Shown here: piece after piece, positions 1-5,725 of the stretch
Position numbering within the stretch: position 1 is the stretch's first letter
Layout of the letters: the number at the start of each line of letters is the position of its first letter
From: CAYOFK01 sp964403185
GTDB lineage: Bacteria; Bacteroidota; Bacteroidia; Bacteroidales; VadinHA17
Length of the DNA stretch: 5,797 bases
Assembly (NCBI GenBank): GCA_964403185.1
Contig: CAYOFK010000167.1
Span: 1 to 5,797, forward strand
Direction of reading: 5' to 3'
Notes under the pieces: model-generated
What the model saw: only the letters and a program-made list of their open reading frames with translations
What the model was told of the DNA's origin: nothing
Databases searched by the model: none
Made by a program: the position numbers and the translations under genes

Positions 1-1
1 C

Positions 2-43
2 GTTAGACTGACATGCAGCTCAGCTCGCACCCGTTATGCATAA
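2..43 (+). other. Possible 3' part of an integron attC-like site (R' end)
   Basis: The window opens with GTTAGAC at 2-8, which fits the attC core consensus GTTRRRY. After 24 nt comes GTTATGC at 33-39, inside the perfect 10-bp palindrome TTATGCATAA (34-43). GTTATGC departs from the consensus at one position, but it is the exact complement of GCATAAC found 980 nt downstream, as R' and R'' boxes of an attC site should be. A gene starts 18 nt after the palindrome, as is usual in integron cassettes. The left half of any such site would lie outside the window, so folding cannot be assessed. It could equally be ordinary intergenic sequence. Confidence 0.35.
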
Positions 44-59
44 ATAAAGCCAGAAGAAT

Positions 60-683
60 TTGAAAGTCGCCTGGAAAGGAACTATTGTGGGCGTTCAGCC
101 TCGAATTCGCTTGATGCGATCATACGACGAGCGTTCACATTCGTATCTTGGATACATGCTCATTATCAATGGGGTGGTAGAAGCAGAAACTCGGGAGTTC
201 ATAGTTGCAATAGGCAAAGCAGCTCAGGCAAAGCATGGTTGCCAAGTAGGCTTCCAAGTTGAAGGAATGTCTGAATACGTTCGGGATGAGCGTTTGGAAG
301 TAGCCAATTATTATAAGACGAGCAAACTACAGGTCTTAGATCGACAATCAGGTAAGACGGCAAATCCTCCTCCTTGGCATGGAATTGTTCCGGATCTTGA
401 TATATATCGTCGGCAAGGGCATCGGAGACTCGCTGCCAGGACCTATGATTTGAAATGCCAAAGCTGCATGTGGGCTTGTCGGATGCCGGTTGAGATGATT
501 ATCGATCATTGGAATCCTTCAAAAAAGAAGTACAGATTCGAAACGTTTTGCTACGGTCCAAAATCGTGTTCTTTGTATAGTTCAGGCCCAACACGCAAAG
601 TTCCAGGTCGTCGTGGAATGACTTGGGAAGAGGAAGATTGGATAGATGAGGAGTCAACGGCTCATAGATCCTTAGATGAATGA
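60..683 (+). CDS. Cys-rich protein of unknown function (207 aa)
   Basis: I do not recognise a named family. The first 95 residues or so look beta-rich and OB-like (VQPRIRLMRSYDERSHSYLGY, then VGFQVEG near 63-69), but this is only an impression. The C-terminal half holds a probable metal-binding or structural cysteine cluster: C133-x2-C136-x3-C140, then C164-x5-C170, separated by an aromatic and basic stretch. The tail is acidic (EEEDWIDEE near 190-198). There is no signal peptide or membrane segment, so it is probably cytoplasmic. An in-frame stop at 45-47 leaves the TTG at 60 as the first usable start; AGAAG at 52-56 is a weak, closely spaced ribosome site. The first ATG in frame is codon 19 and would cut into the likely folded part. 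The gene overlaps the next one by ATGA. It is plausibly a real gene because it is long, contains an ordered Cys pattern and is coupled to a second gene. Its role is unknown; nucleic-acid binding is a guess from the Cys cluster. Confidence 0.75.
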   Translation: MKVAWKGTIVGVQPRIRLMRSYDERSHSYLGYMLIINGVVEAETREFIVAIGKAAQAKHGCQVGFQVEGMSEYVRDERLEVANYYKTSKLQVLDRQSGKTANPPPWHGIVPDLDIYRRQGHRRLAARTYDLKCQSCMWACRMPVEMIIDHWNPSKKKYRFETFCYGPKSCSLYSSGPTRKVPGRRGMTWEEEDWIDEESTAHRSLDE

Positions 684-1027
684 AAATATTGCATATGAAG
701 ATAGGTTACTTACATACTATGCTAAGTGAAGCGGATAATCGTTCGGATCTTAAGTTGGTTGAGATTTCACTTGATCGGATTCCAGAGAACATTCTCCATA
801 TTATTCAAAATCATGATGCCTTTTGTGCGTCTGCAGTATTCGGTACGCAAGGTCTCGGTAGCCCAGATGAGTATGAGAAGCTTGTTCTTGAGGATGAAAG
901 GGGTTGTAGGACAATTGAGTATTATAATAAGGGTATATCGCATATGTTGCATGGCACGGAGGAAGACCGCCCCATCTTTCAGGTGTTTGCACACTTACAT
1001 ACACTTCAGAACAAAGGGCATGCATAA
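680..1027 (+). CDS. Small protein of unknown function (115 aa), coupled to the upstream gene
   Basis: The ATG at 680 overlaps the TGA of the preceding gene (ATGA, 680-683), an arrangement typical of translational coupling, so the two proteins are probably made together. I recognise no family. The protein is soluble in appearance, with no signal peptide or membrane segment. It has a helical-looking first half (IPENILHIIQNHDAF, 34-48), an acidic middle (SPDEYEKLVLEDERG, 61-75) and an aromatic and His-rich end (YYNKGISHMLHG near 81-92; FAHLHTLQNKGHA at the terminus). A second in-frame ATG at codon 6 is possible. Its TAA stop (1025-1027) lies inside ATGCATAAC, the right copy of the inverted repeat bracketing this pair. 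Another frame stays open over 726-1115, but it runs into the next gene's start and lacks any recognisable content, so this frame is preferred. Confidence 0.65.
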   Translation: MKILHMKIGYLHTMLSEADNRSDLKLVEISLDRIPENILHIIQNHDAFCASAVFGTQGLGSPDEYEKLVLEDERGCRTIEYYNKGISHMLHGTEEDRPIFQVFAHLHTLQNKGHA

Positions 1028-1053
1028 CAAATCATTTTTAAAAAACATTTTCT

Positions 1054-1061
1054 TAATTTTG
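1054..1061 (+). promoter_or_regulatory. Bacteroidota-type -7 element upstream of yebC
   Basis: TAATTTTG matches the Bacteroidota -7 consensus TAnnTTTG exactly and lies 37 nt before the yebC start. No convincing TTTG -33 element is seen at the expected distance; the area around 1033-1040 is only T-rich. The match is short and the region is AT-rich, so the call is tentative. Confidence 0.4.
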
Positions 1062-1098
1062 AAGTTCAGTAAAGTATTCAAACAAAAGTGTAAATACA

Positions 1099-1845
1099 AT
1101 GTCGGGGCACAGTAAATGGTCGTCCATTAAACGGAAAAAAGGAACCGCCGATGCTAAGCGCGGGAAGATCTTTTCAAGGATCGCCAAAGAGATCAGTATT
1201 GCCGTGAAAAACGGAGGCCCGGATCCGAATGGCAATCCAAGGCTGCGGCTGGCCATTCAAAATGCCAAAGGAGCCAACATGCCCAAGGACAATGTGGAAC
1301 GGGCCATCAATAAGGCTACCAGGGATGGAAGTAATTTCCAGGAGGCAACATTTGAAGGTTACGGGCCAGGTGGAGTGGCAGTGTTTATAGAATGCCTGAC
1401 GGATAACAATAACCGGACGGTAAGTGATGTGCGTTCAATATTTTCGAAGCGTGGCGGAAGCCTCGGAGTCAATGGTTCGCTGAGTTTTTTGTTTGAGCAC
1501 AAAGGAGTGTTTACCGTTCCGGCAGGAGATCTGAACCGGGAGGAGTTTGAACTGGAACTGATCGATGCCGGGGCTGAGGATATTGAAGAGGAAACAGATG
1601 TCTTTGTTGTAACCACAGCCCTGGAAGACTTTGGAAATGTCCAGAAGAAACTTGAGGAACTTGGGGTGCAACCTGAAAATGCAGAATTGCAAAGGATCCC
1701 GAATGATACCAAGGAACTGGATCCTGAAAACGCCCGGAAATTCCTCAGGATGGTGGAGGATTTTGAAGAGCAGGATGATGTCCGGAATGTTTACCACAAC
1801 CTGGAAATGACCGATGCATTAATGGCCGTTCTGGAAAACGCATGA
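1099..1845 (+). CDS. yebC: YebC/PmpR/TACO1-family protein
   Basis: This is a full-length member of the YebC (DUF28, TACO1) family; 248 residues is the usual size. The N-terminus MSGHSKWSSIKRKKG with DAKRGKIF at 18-25 is the family signature. It is followed by NPRLRLAIQNAK (46-57), NMPKDNVERAI (60-70) and the central EGYGPGGVAV (86-95). NNNRT (103-107), GGSLGVNGSLSF (119-130) and the C-terminal DDVRNVYHNLE (226-236) are also typical. The ATG at 1099 gives exactly the conserved N-terminus. The family acts in the cytoplasm. Members were long annotated as transcriptional regulators (PmpR of Pseudomonas), while mitochondrial TACO1 and some bacterial relatives have been linked to translation, notably of proline-rich stretches. 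Which role applies here cannot be read from sequence. A promoter-like element precedes it, and the lipoprotein gene starts 38 nt downstream. Confidence 0.96.
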   Translation: MSGHSKWSSIKRKKGTADAKRGKIFSRIAKEISIAVKNGGPDPNGNPRLRLAIQNAKGANMPKDNVERAINKATRDGSNFQEATFEGYGPGGVAVFIECLTDNNNRTVSDVRSIFSKRGGSLGVNGSLSFLFEHKGVFTVPAGDLNREEFELELIDAGAEDIEEETDVFVVTTALEDFGNVQKKLEELGVQPENAELQRIPNDTKELDPENARKFLRMVEDFEEQDDVRNVYHNLEMTDALMAVLENA

Positions 1846-1883
1846 CAAGAGAAAGATAACCCGAACCGCCTGACGTTAAAAAA

Positions 1884-2351
1884 TTGCTGCCCTTGAAGTT
1901 ACAGATAACTAAATTCATCCAGCTAATCTTAGCCATACTGATTCTGACCGGCTGCTCGTTTAACGAAGTGGTAGTAGAAGATGTGCAGAGTGTACAAATC
2001 ACCCATCTGCAAGGAGGTAAATTGGGAATGAAAGTGTACATCCCTATCTGCAATCCCAATAACATCAGATTTAAAGTTACCGGTGTTGATATACATATCA
2101 AACTCAATAAGATCGAGGTGGGAAAGATCACGAACTATCAGGATGTTAAAATTCAGAAAAACTCCAGAGAGGTTTATGCATTTCCCGTAGACATGCAATT
2201 ATCAGGATTTTTAAAGGGGGCGCTGGCCCTCCTTTCAATGTCTGGCAAGGATGATATCAGAATAGCCATTGATGGAACGCTTGAAATTAAATACCTGCTG
2301 GGGAAAAAAATCATCCAGGTGCAATCAGAGGGCGAGGTGATTATAGATTGA
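1884..2351 (+). CDS. LEA14/WHy-like lipoprotein, TTG start
   Basis: This predicted 155-residue lipoprotein begins with a basic N-terminus, a hydrophobic segment (FIQLILAILIL, 11-21) and a lipobox LTGC with the lipidated cysteine at C24. Serine at +2 favours delivery to the outer membrane rather than retention at the inner membrane. The mature part resembles a LEA14/WHy (water stress and hypersensitivity) beta-sandwich: IPICNPNNIRFKVTGVDIHI (53-72) shows the NPN motif and following strands usual in this domain. There is then a KIEVGK strand and a hydrophobic segment near 108-118. No ATG lies upstream of the lipobox before the in-frame stop at 1857-1859. The candidates are TTG at 1884 and TTG at 1893; the second gives a tidier signal peptide starting MKLQITK. 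The function of bacterial members is poorly known and binding of a hydrophobic ligand or stress protection is only a suggestion. The short gap after yebC allows co-transcription. Confidence 0.8.
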   Translation: MLPLKLQITKFIQLILAILILTGCSFNEVVVEDVQSVQITHLQGGKLGMKVYIPICNPNNIRFKVTGVDIHIKLNKIEVGKITNYQDVKIQKNSREVYAFPVDMQLSGFLKGALALLSMSGKDDIRIAIDGTLEIKYLLGKKIIQVQSEGEVIID

Positions 2352-2366
2352 AACACAACTTTCATT

Positions 2367-2396
2367 TTTGGCTGTAAATTTTTTTCCTTAATTTTA
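2367..2396 (+). promoter_or_regulatory. Probable Bacteroidota-type promoter for the stress protein gene
   Basis: TTTG at 2367-2370 fits the -33 element. TAATTTTA at 2389-2396 matches the -7 consensus TAnnTTTG in all but the last base. The gap of 18 nt is within the usual range. Transcription would begin near 2400 and give an untranslated leader of roughly 30 nt before the ATG at 2431. No operator or riboswitch fold is apparent. Confidence 0.4.
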
Positions 2397-2430
2397 TGAG
2401 TTAACAAATCAGTCTTCAAAATTCAAAACC

Positions 2431-3270
2431 ATGAAAAATATTTTAGTACCTGTCGATTTTTCAAAAGACTCCATCAATGCACTCCATCATGCTATTAATA
2501 TAGCCAATAAAATTAAGGCTCATCTCAGTATCATTCATGTAAGAAAGGATAAGAACTACGACGAGCCGTTTATCATTGACGGGAAGGAACAGGAATACGG
2601 AAAAACTGTGGATGAGTTTTTAAAAGAGATTGTTGATGATGCAAAAAAGAACTATACAGGTGGCGGCAGGGTTGGTTACAGTGTAAAGGTAGGAAGGATT
2701 TATAAAGCCATTACCGATCGTGCCGAAGAGGACAGGTCTTATTTGATCGTAATGGGGACACATGGGGTGTCTGGTTTTGAAGAGCTTTGGGTTGGCAGTA
2801 ATGCATTCCGGGTTGTGTGTAAAGCTCCCTGTCCTGTACTTACCATACGTGGTGGGTTCAAGAAGATGGAACTGGATAAGATCATCCTGCCGATTGATGC
2901 TCCGAAGGAGACACGGAAAAAGGTCCCCTTTACTACAGAATTTGCCAAAGCCCTTGGAGCAGAAATACATGTTGTAGCCGTACGTACAACGAAGAGAAAA
3001 GACATCGTTGCCAGGCTCAAGAAATATGTTGACCAGACCGCTGAGTATATTGAAAACAGGGGTGTTAAGGTTGTGAAGTCTGAAGTGTATGGCAGCAACC
3101 TGGCAGATATTACCTATACCTATGGGGTTCACAAAAGCGGCAGGGTCATTTCCATTGTCAGCGACCTGCGCGGCACACCGGTCAGTATGGGCATCAGCAC
3201 CACGGCCCAGCAAATGGTTAATCATTCACCCATACCTGTTCTAAGTATCCATCCAACATATCTGAAATAG
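2431..3270 (+). CDS. Tandem-domain universal stress protein
   Basis: The protein has two universal stress protein (UspA) domains in 279 residues, the usual length for the tandem form. Domain 1 (about 1-141) starts MKNILVPVDFSKDS, with the conserved Asp of the nucleotide site at D9. It ends with the ATP-binding pattern G-x2-G-x9-G-S: G109, G112, G122, S123, followed by APCPVLTI. Domain 2 (about 147-277) starts DKIILPIDAP and ends SPIPVLSIHP. It lacks the G-x2-G-x9-G pattern, since the matching stretch reads SDLRGTPVSMGISTT (244-258), so only domain 1 is expected to bind ATP. There is no signal peptide, so it should be cytoplasmic. Such proteins are linked to growth arrest, redox or nutrient stress; the specific role here is unknown. 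The stop is 3 nt before the SPOR gene, which suggests one transcript. The ATG at 2431 gives the canonical family N-terminus. Confidence 0.93.
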   Translation: MKNILVPVDFSKDSINALHHAINIANKIKAHLSIIHVRKDKNYDEPFIIDGKEQEYGKTVDEFLKEIVDDAKKNYTGGGRVGYSVKVGRIYKAITDRAEEDRSYLIVMGTHGVSGFEELWVGSNAFRVVCKAPCPVLTIRGGFKKMELDKIILPIDAPKETRKKVPFTTEFAKALGAEIHVVAVRTTKRKDIVARLKKYVDQTAEYIENRGVKVVKSEVYGSNLADITYTYGVHKSGRVISIVSDLRGTPVSMGISTTAQQMVNHSPIPVLSIHPTYLK

Positions 3271-3273
3271 CAT

Positions 3274-3741
3274 ATGCAGAGATATGTATGTCGATTTATT
3301 GTTCTCATGTGCCTGATTCAGGGTTTCTCATCTCAATATCCGGCGTTTTCACAGAATTTTGAAGCTGATACAAACCGTGGAGTCATTACCGGGACTGAGG
3401 GTTCCCTGTCTGTTCATCAGGATGAACAAATGGATGCTCTCCTGAACCGTTATATGACAGTCCAGAAAAAAAGAAAAGGCATGCCGGGACACCGCATACA
3501 GATCTATTTTGGTTCAGGCCGCTCGGCACGTGGTGATGCATATGAAGCCAAGGCAAAATTCCTTTCCGATTTCCCGGATATACCTGCATACGTGTTGTAC
3601 CAGTCTCCTTTTTATAAAGTCCGGATAGGTGATTTCAGAACAAAGAGGGAAGCCTATAATGTTTTGCTGAAGCTGAAACGCAGGTTTCCAAATGCCTATA
3701 TAACACCGATTGAAACTATAAATCTGCCACCCCTGAAATAA
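3274..3741 (+). CDS. Secreted SPOR-domain protein
   Basis: The N-terminus is a likely Sec signal peptide: basic MQRYVCR, hydrophobic FIVLMCLIQGF, and a probable cleavage site after AFS near residue 26. There is no lipobox, so it is probably a soluble periplasmic protein. After a short linker (about 28-70, containing MDALLNRYMTVQKKRKG) comes a SPOR domain at about 73-150. It shows the two expected halves: HRIQIYFGSGRSARGDAYEA, and YKVRIGDFRTKREAYNVLLK ending in AYITPIE. SPOR domains bind glycan strands lacking stem peptides and target proteins to septal or remodelled peptidoglycan. With no catalytic domain, this protein is more likely an adaptor or cell-wall binding factor than an enzyme. It starts 3 nt after the stress protein gene, so it is probably co-expressed. 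An imperfect hairpin follows. Confidence 0.88.
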   Translation: MQRYVCRFIVLMCLIQGFSSQYPAFSQNFEADTNRGVITGTEGSLSVHQDEQMDALLNRYMTVQKKRKGMPGHRIQIYFGSGRSARGDAYEAKAKFLSDFPDIPAYVLYQSPFYKVRIGDFRTKREAYNVLLKLKRRFPNAYITPIETINLPPLK

Positions 3742-3747
3742 GAGCGT

Positions 3748-3780
3748 GGAATGATGAAAGAAAACCTGTTCCACCATTCC
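3748..3780. repeat. Imperfect inverted repeat after the SPOR gene
   Basis: GGAATGATG (3748-3756) pairs with CACCATTCC (3772-3780) over 9 positions with one mismatch, around a 15-nt loop. It starts 6 nt after the SPOR stop codon and could slow or end transcription. There is no T run after it on the + strand, so it is not a convincing intrinsic terminator. Confidence 0.3.
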
Positions 3781-3814
3781 GGATTCATTATATTGATTAA
3801 TTTTGGGATTCATT
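3781..3814 (+). promoter_or_regulatory. Promoter-like element with flanking direct repeats upstream of purF-like gene
   Basis: TAATTTTG at 3798-3805 matches the Bacteroidota -7 consensus TAnnTTTG exactly. It lies between two copies of GGATTCATT, at 3781-3789 and 3806-3814, spaced 25 bp start to start. No TTTG -33 element is seen at the right distance. Direct repeats around a -7 box could be an operator, but the copies may be chance in AT-rich DNA. The gene starts at 3830, 25 nt after the element. Confidence 0.35.
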
Positions 3815-3829
3815 TGACTGAAGTATTGA

Positions 3830-5725
3830 ATGAGTGATTCAATCAAGCATGAATGTGGCATAGCCCTGGTACGGTTGCTTCAACCGCTTGAATATTATCA
3901 GGTGAAATACGGATCCTGGCGTTACGGCCTGCAAAAGCTGTACCTGATGATGGAGAAACAGCATAACCGGGGACAGGATGGTGCCGGTACGGCATGCCTG
4001 AAAATGGGAATTGGCCCGGGAAAAAAATTTCTGTACCGGATCAGATCCAACAAAACAAATCCTTTAAAAGAAATATTTGAAGCAATTAATAAAGATTGTC
4101 TGGTTCGCTCAAATAACAACCATGCCCTGATGAATGATCCTGGCTGGGCAAAGGAACATCTCCCATTCGCCGGGGAAATATATCTTGGACATCTCAGATA
4201 TGGGACTTTTGGAAAAAATAATATCGAATTGGTGCATCCGGTGATCAGGGAAAATAACTGGAGGTCGAGAAACCTGGCACTGGCAGGGAATTTTAACCTG
4301 ACCAATGTAGATGAATTGTTCAACATTCTTCTGGATATCGGACAGAACCCTAAAGACTTTTCAGATACCATCACGGTTATTGAGAACATTGGACATTACC
4401 TGGATATGGAGGTTCAGAGACTTTACGATACCTATAAAAAGGAAGGTGTAAGTAAAAGGGATGTGTCCCCGAAAATCGAACGCGACCTGGATGTTGCCGA
4501 AGTGCTCAGGCGGGGAAGTAAAAAATGGGATGGGGGCTACACCATCGCCGGAGTATTTGGGCATGGTGATGCCTTTGTGATGCGCGACCCGTCAGGCATC
4601 AGGCCCGGTTTTTATTACAGGGACACAGAGGTTGTGGTCGTAGCCTCAGAGCGCCCGGTGATACAAACCACCATGAACATTTCACACGAGGAGGTTCATG
4701 AGATTCCCAGGGGCCATGCCCTCATCATAAAAAAAGACGGAGCCGTACGGGTCGAGGAAATTAATAAACCTTTGAAAAATAAAGCATGCTCGTTTGAACG
4801 CATTTATTTTTCCAGAGGCAGTGATAAGGATATTTACCGGGAACGGAAACGCCTGGGGGAATTATTGACGAACGACATCCTTAATGCAGTAAATAATGAC
4901 CTGGAACATACGGTGTTCTCATTTATACCCAACACGGCTGAAACGGCCTTTTATGGGATGATTCAGGGGGTTGATAAAGTTCTGAATAATCAAAAGATCG
5001 AGAAGATCAAAGAACTGAAAACCTTTGGTAAAAAACTGGAGAAAATTGTAAATCTTCATCCAAGGATTGAGAAAATTGCGATAAAGGACGTCAAATTGAG
5101 GACCTTTATCGCCGAAGACGAGGGCAGGGACGACCTGGTTGAACATGTTTATGACATTACTTATGATACGGTAGATAAGGGCGTTGATAATCTGGTGATC
5201 ATTGACGACTCCATTGTACGGGGCACTACATTGAAAAAGAGCATCATCAGGATCCTCGACCGGCTGGGTCCGAAGAAAATTGTAATTGTGTCATCTTCCC
5301 CGCAGATCAGGTACCCTGATTGTTACGGTATCGATATGGCAAAGCTGGGTGATTTTATCGCCTTCAGGGCAACCATTTCATTGCTCAGGAAAAGTGGGAA
5401 AGAGCACCTGATCAATGAAGTCTTCCAAAAAGTCAAAGCCCAGGAAGCCCTTCCCAAAGAAAAGATCATCAACCATGTTAAGGAGATTTACAAACCATTT
5501 ACCGCCCGGGAGATTTCCAGGGAAGTTGCCTTGCTTTTGAAATCACCAGACATCAATGCAGATGTGGAAGTGGTGTACCAATCCGTTGAAAATCTGCATA
5601 TAGCCTGCCCGAATCATACGGGCGACTGGTATTTTACGGGCGATTATCCAACACCTGGAGGGAATAAGGTAGTGAATACCTCTTTTATAAACTTTATTGA
5701 AGGAAGGAACCAGCGGGCATATTAG
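3830..5725 (+). CDS. purF: Long PurF-type amidophosphoribosyltransferase
   Basis: This candidate first enzyme of de novo purine synthesis makes 5-phosphoribosylamine from PRPP and glutamine. The N-terminal class II glutaminase domain (about 9-310) has nucleophile C9 after a short leader MSDSIKHE, presumably removed. It then shows QHNRGQDGAG (44-53), GHLRYGTFG (120-128), AGNFN (152-156) and MRDPSGIRP (251-259). The phosphoribosyltransferase half has CSFERIYFSRG (320-330), IPNTAETAF (366-374) and the PRPP loop VIIDDSIVRGTT (456-467). These are followed by YGID (499-502) and a C-terminal YFTGDYPTPGG (601-611). At 631 residues it is well above the 470-500 of standard PurF. The extra length includes a Lys-rich stretch near 385-425 and material near 185-225 and 505-580. 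I recall similar long forms in Bacteroidota, sometimes beside a normal PurF, so it could be a specialised paralogue. C320, C498 and C593 lie near places where Fe-S ligands occur in Bacillus PurF, but spacing differs. The ATG at 3830 gives the expected start. Confidence 0.9.
   Translation: MSDSIKHECGIALVRLLQPLEYYQVKYGSWRYGLQKLYLMMEKQHNRGQDGAGTACLKMGIGPGKKFLYRIRSNKTNPLKEIFEAINKDCLVRSNNNHALMNDPGWAKEHLPFAGEIYLGHLRYGTFGKNNIELVHPVIRENNWRSRNLALAGNFNLTNVDELFNILLDIGQNPKDFSDTITVIENIGHYLDMEVQRLYDTYKKEGVSKRDVSPKIERDLDVAEVLRRGSKKWDGGYTIAGVFGHGDAFVMRDPSGIRPGFYYRDTEVVVVASERPVIQTTMNISHEEVHEIPRGHALIIKKDGAVRVEEINKPLKNKACSFERIYFSRGSDKDIYRERKRLGELLTNDILNAVNNDLEHTVFSFIPNTAETAFYGMIQGVDKVLNNQKIEKIKELKTFGKKLEKIVNLHPRIEKIAIKDVKLRTFIAEDEGRDDLVEHVYDITYDTVDKGVDNLVIIDDSIVRGTTLKKSIIRILDRLGPKKIVIVSSSPQIRYPDCYGIDMAKLGDFIAFRATISLLRKSGKEHLINEVFQKVKAQEALPKEKIINHVKEIYKPFTAREISREVALLLKSPDINADVEVVYQSVENLHIACPNHTGDWYFTGDYPTPGGNKVVNTSFINFIEGRNQRAY

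Larger units (their letters stand above)
33..1028. mobile_element. Putative gene-cassette-like unit bounded by 9-bp inverted repeat
   Basis: GTTATGCAT (33-41) and its exact reverse complement ATGCATAAC (1020-1028) closely flank the two coupled genes of unknown function. The stop of the second gene falls within the right copy, and the first gene starts 18 nt after the left copy. In integron cassettes the stop codon often lies in or beside the R'' box, and the boxes at the two ends are complementary. However, the sequence after 1028 is plain AT-rich DNA with no second core and no visible L-box pairing, so a full attC is missing there. The unit may be an integron cassette that lost its attC, an element of another kind, or a coincidence. 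No integrase or transposase is visible. Confidence 0.35.

Noticed and set aside
1..1028. Insertion sequence with terminal inverted repeats
   Set aside because: Neither protein resembles a transposase, the repeat is only 9 bp and no target-site duplication is visible next to it.
726..1115. Open + strand frame of 129 codons overlapping the second unknown gene
   Set aside because: It runs past the cassette-like boundary into the yebC start, has low-complexity Lys/Phe/Leu content at its end, and overlaps a better-placed frame that begins at the ATGA overlap.
1359..1797. Two - strand open frames within yebC
   Set aside because: They are antisense shadows of a conserved gene; the Ser-rich composition is what reverse-reading acidic codons produces.
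2352..2430. Riboswitch or structured leader before the stress protein gene
   Set aside because: The stretch is short and AT-rich with no paired segments beyond a few bases; promoter-like boxes explain it better.
2620..3225. 201-codon open frame on the - strand inside the stress protein gene
   Set aside because: It is fully antisense to a well-conserved gene and its translation matches nothing recognisable.
3748..3780. Intrinsic terminator after the SPOR gene
   Set aside because: The stem has a mismatch and a 15-nt loop, and no T run follows, so I list it only as an inverted repeat.
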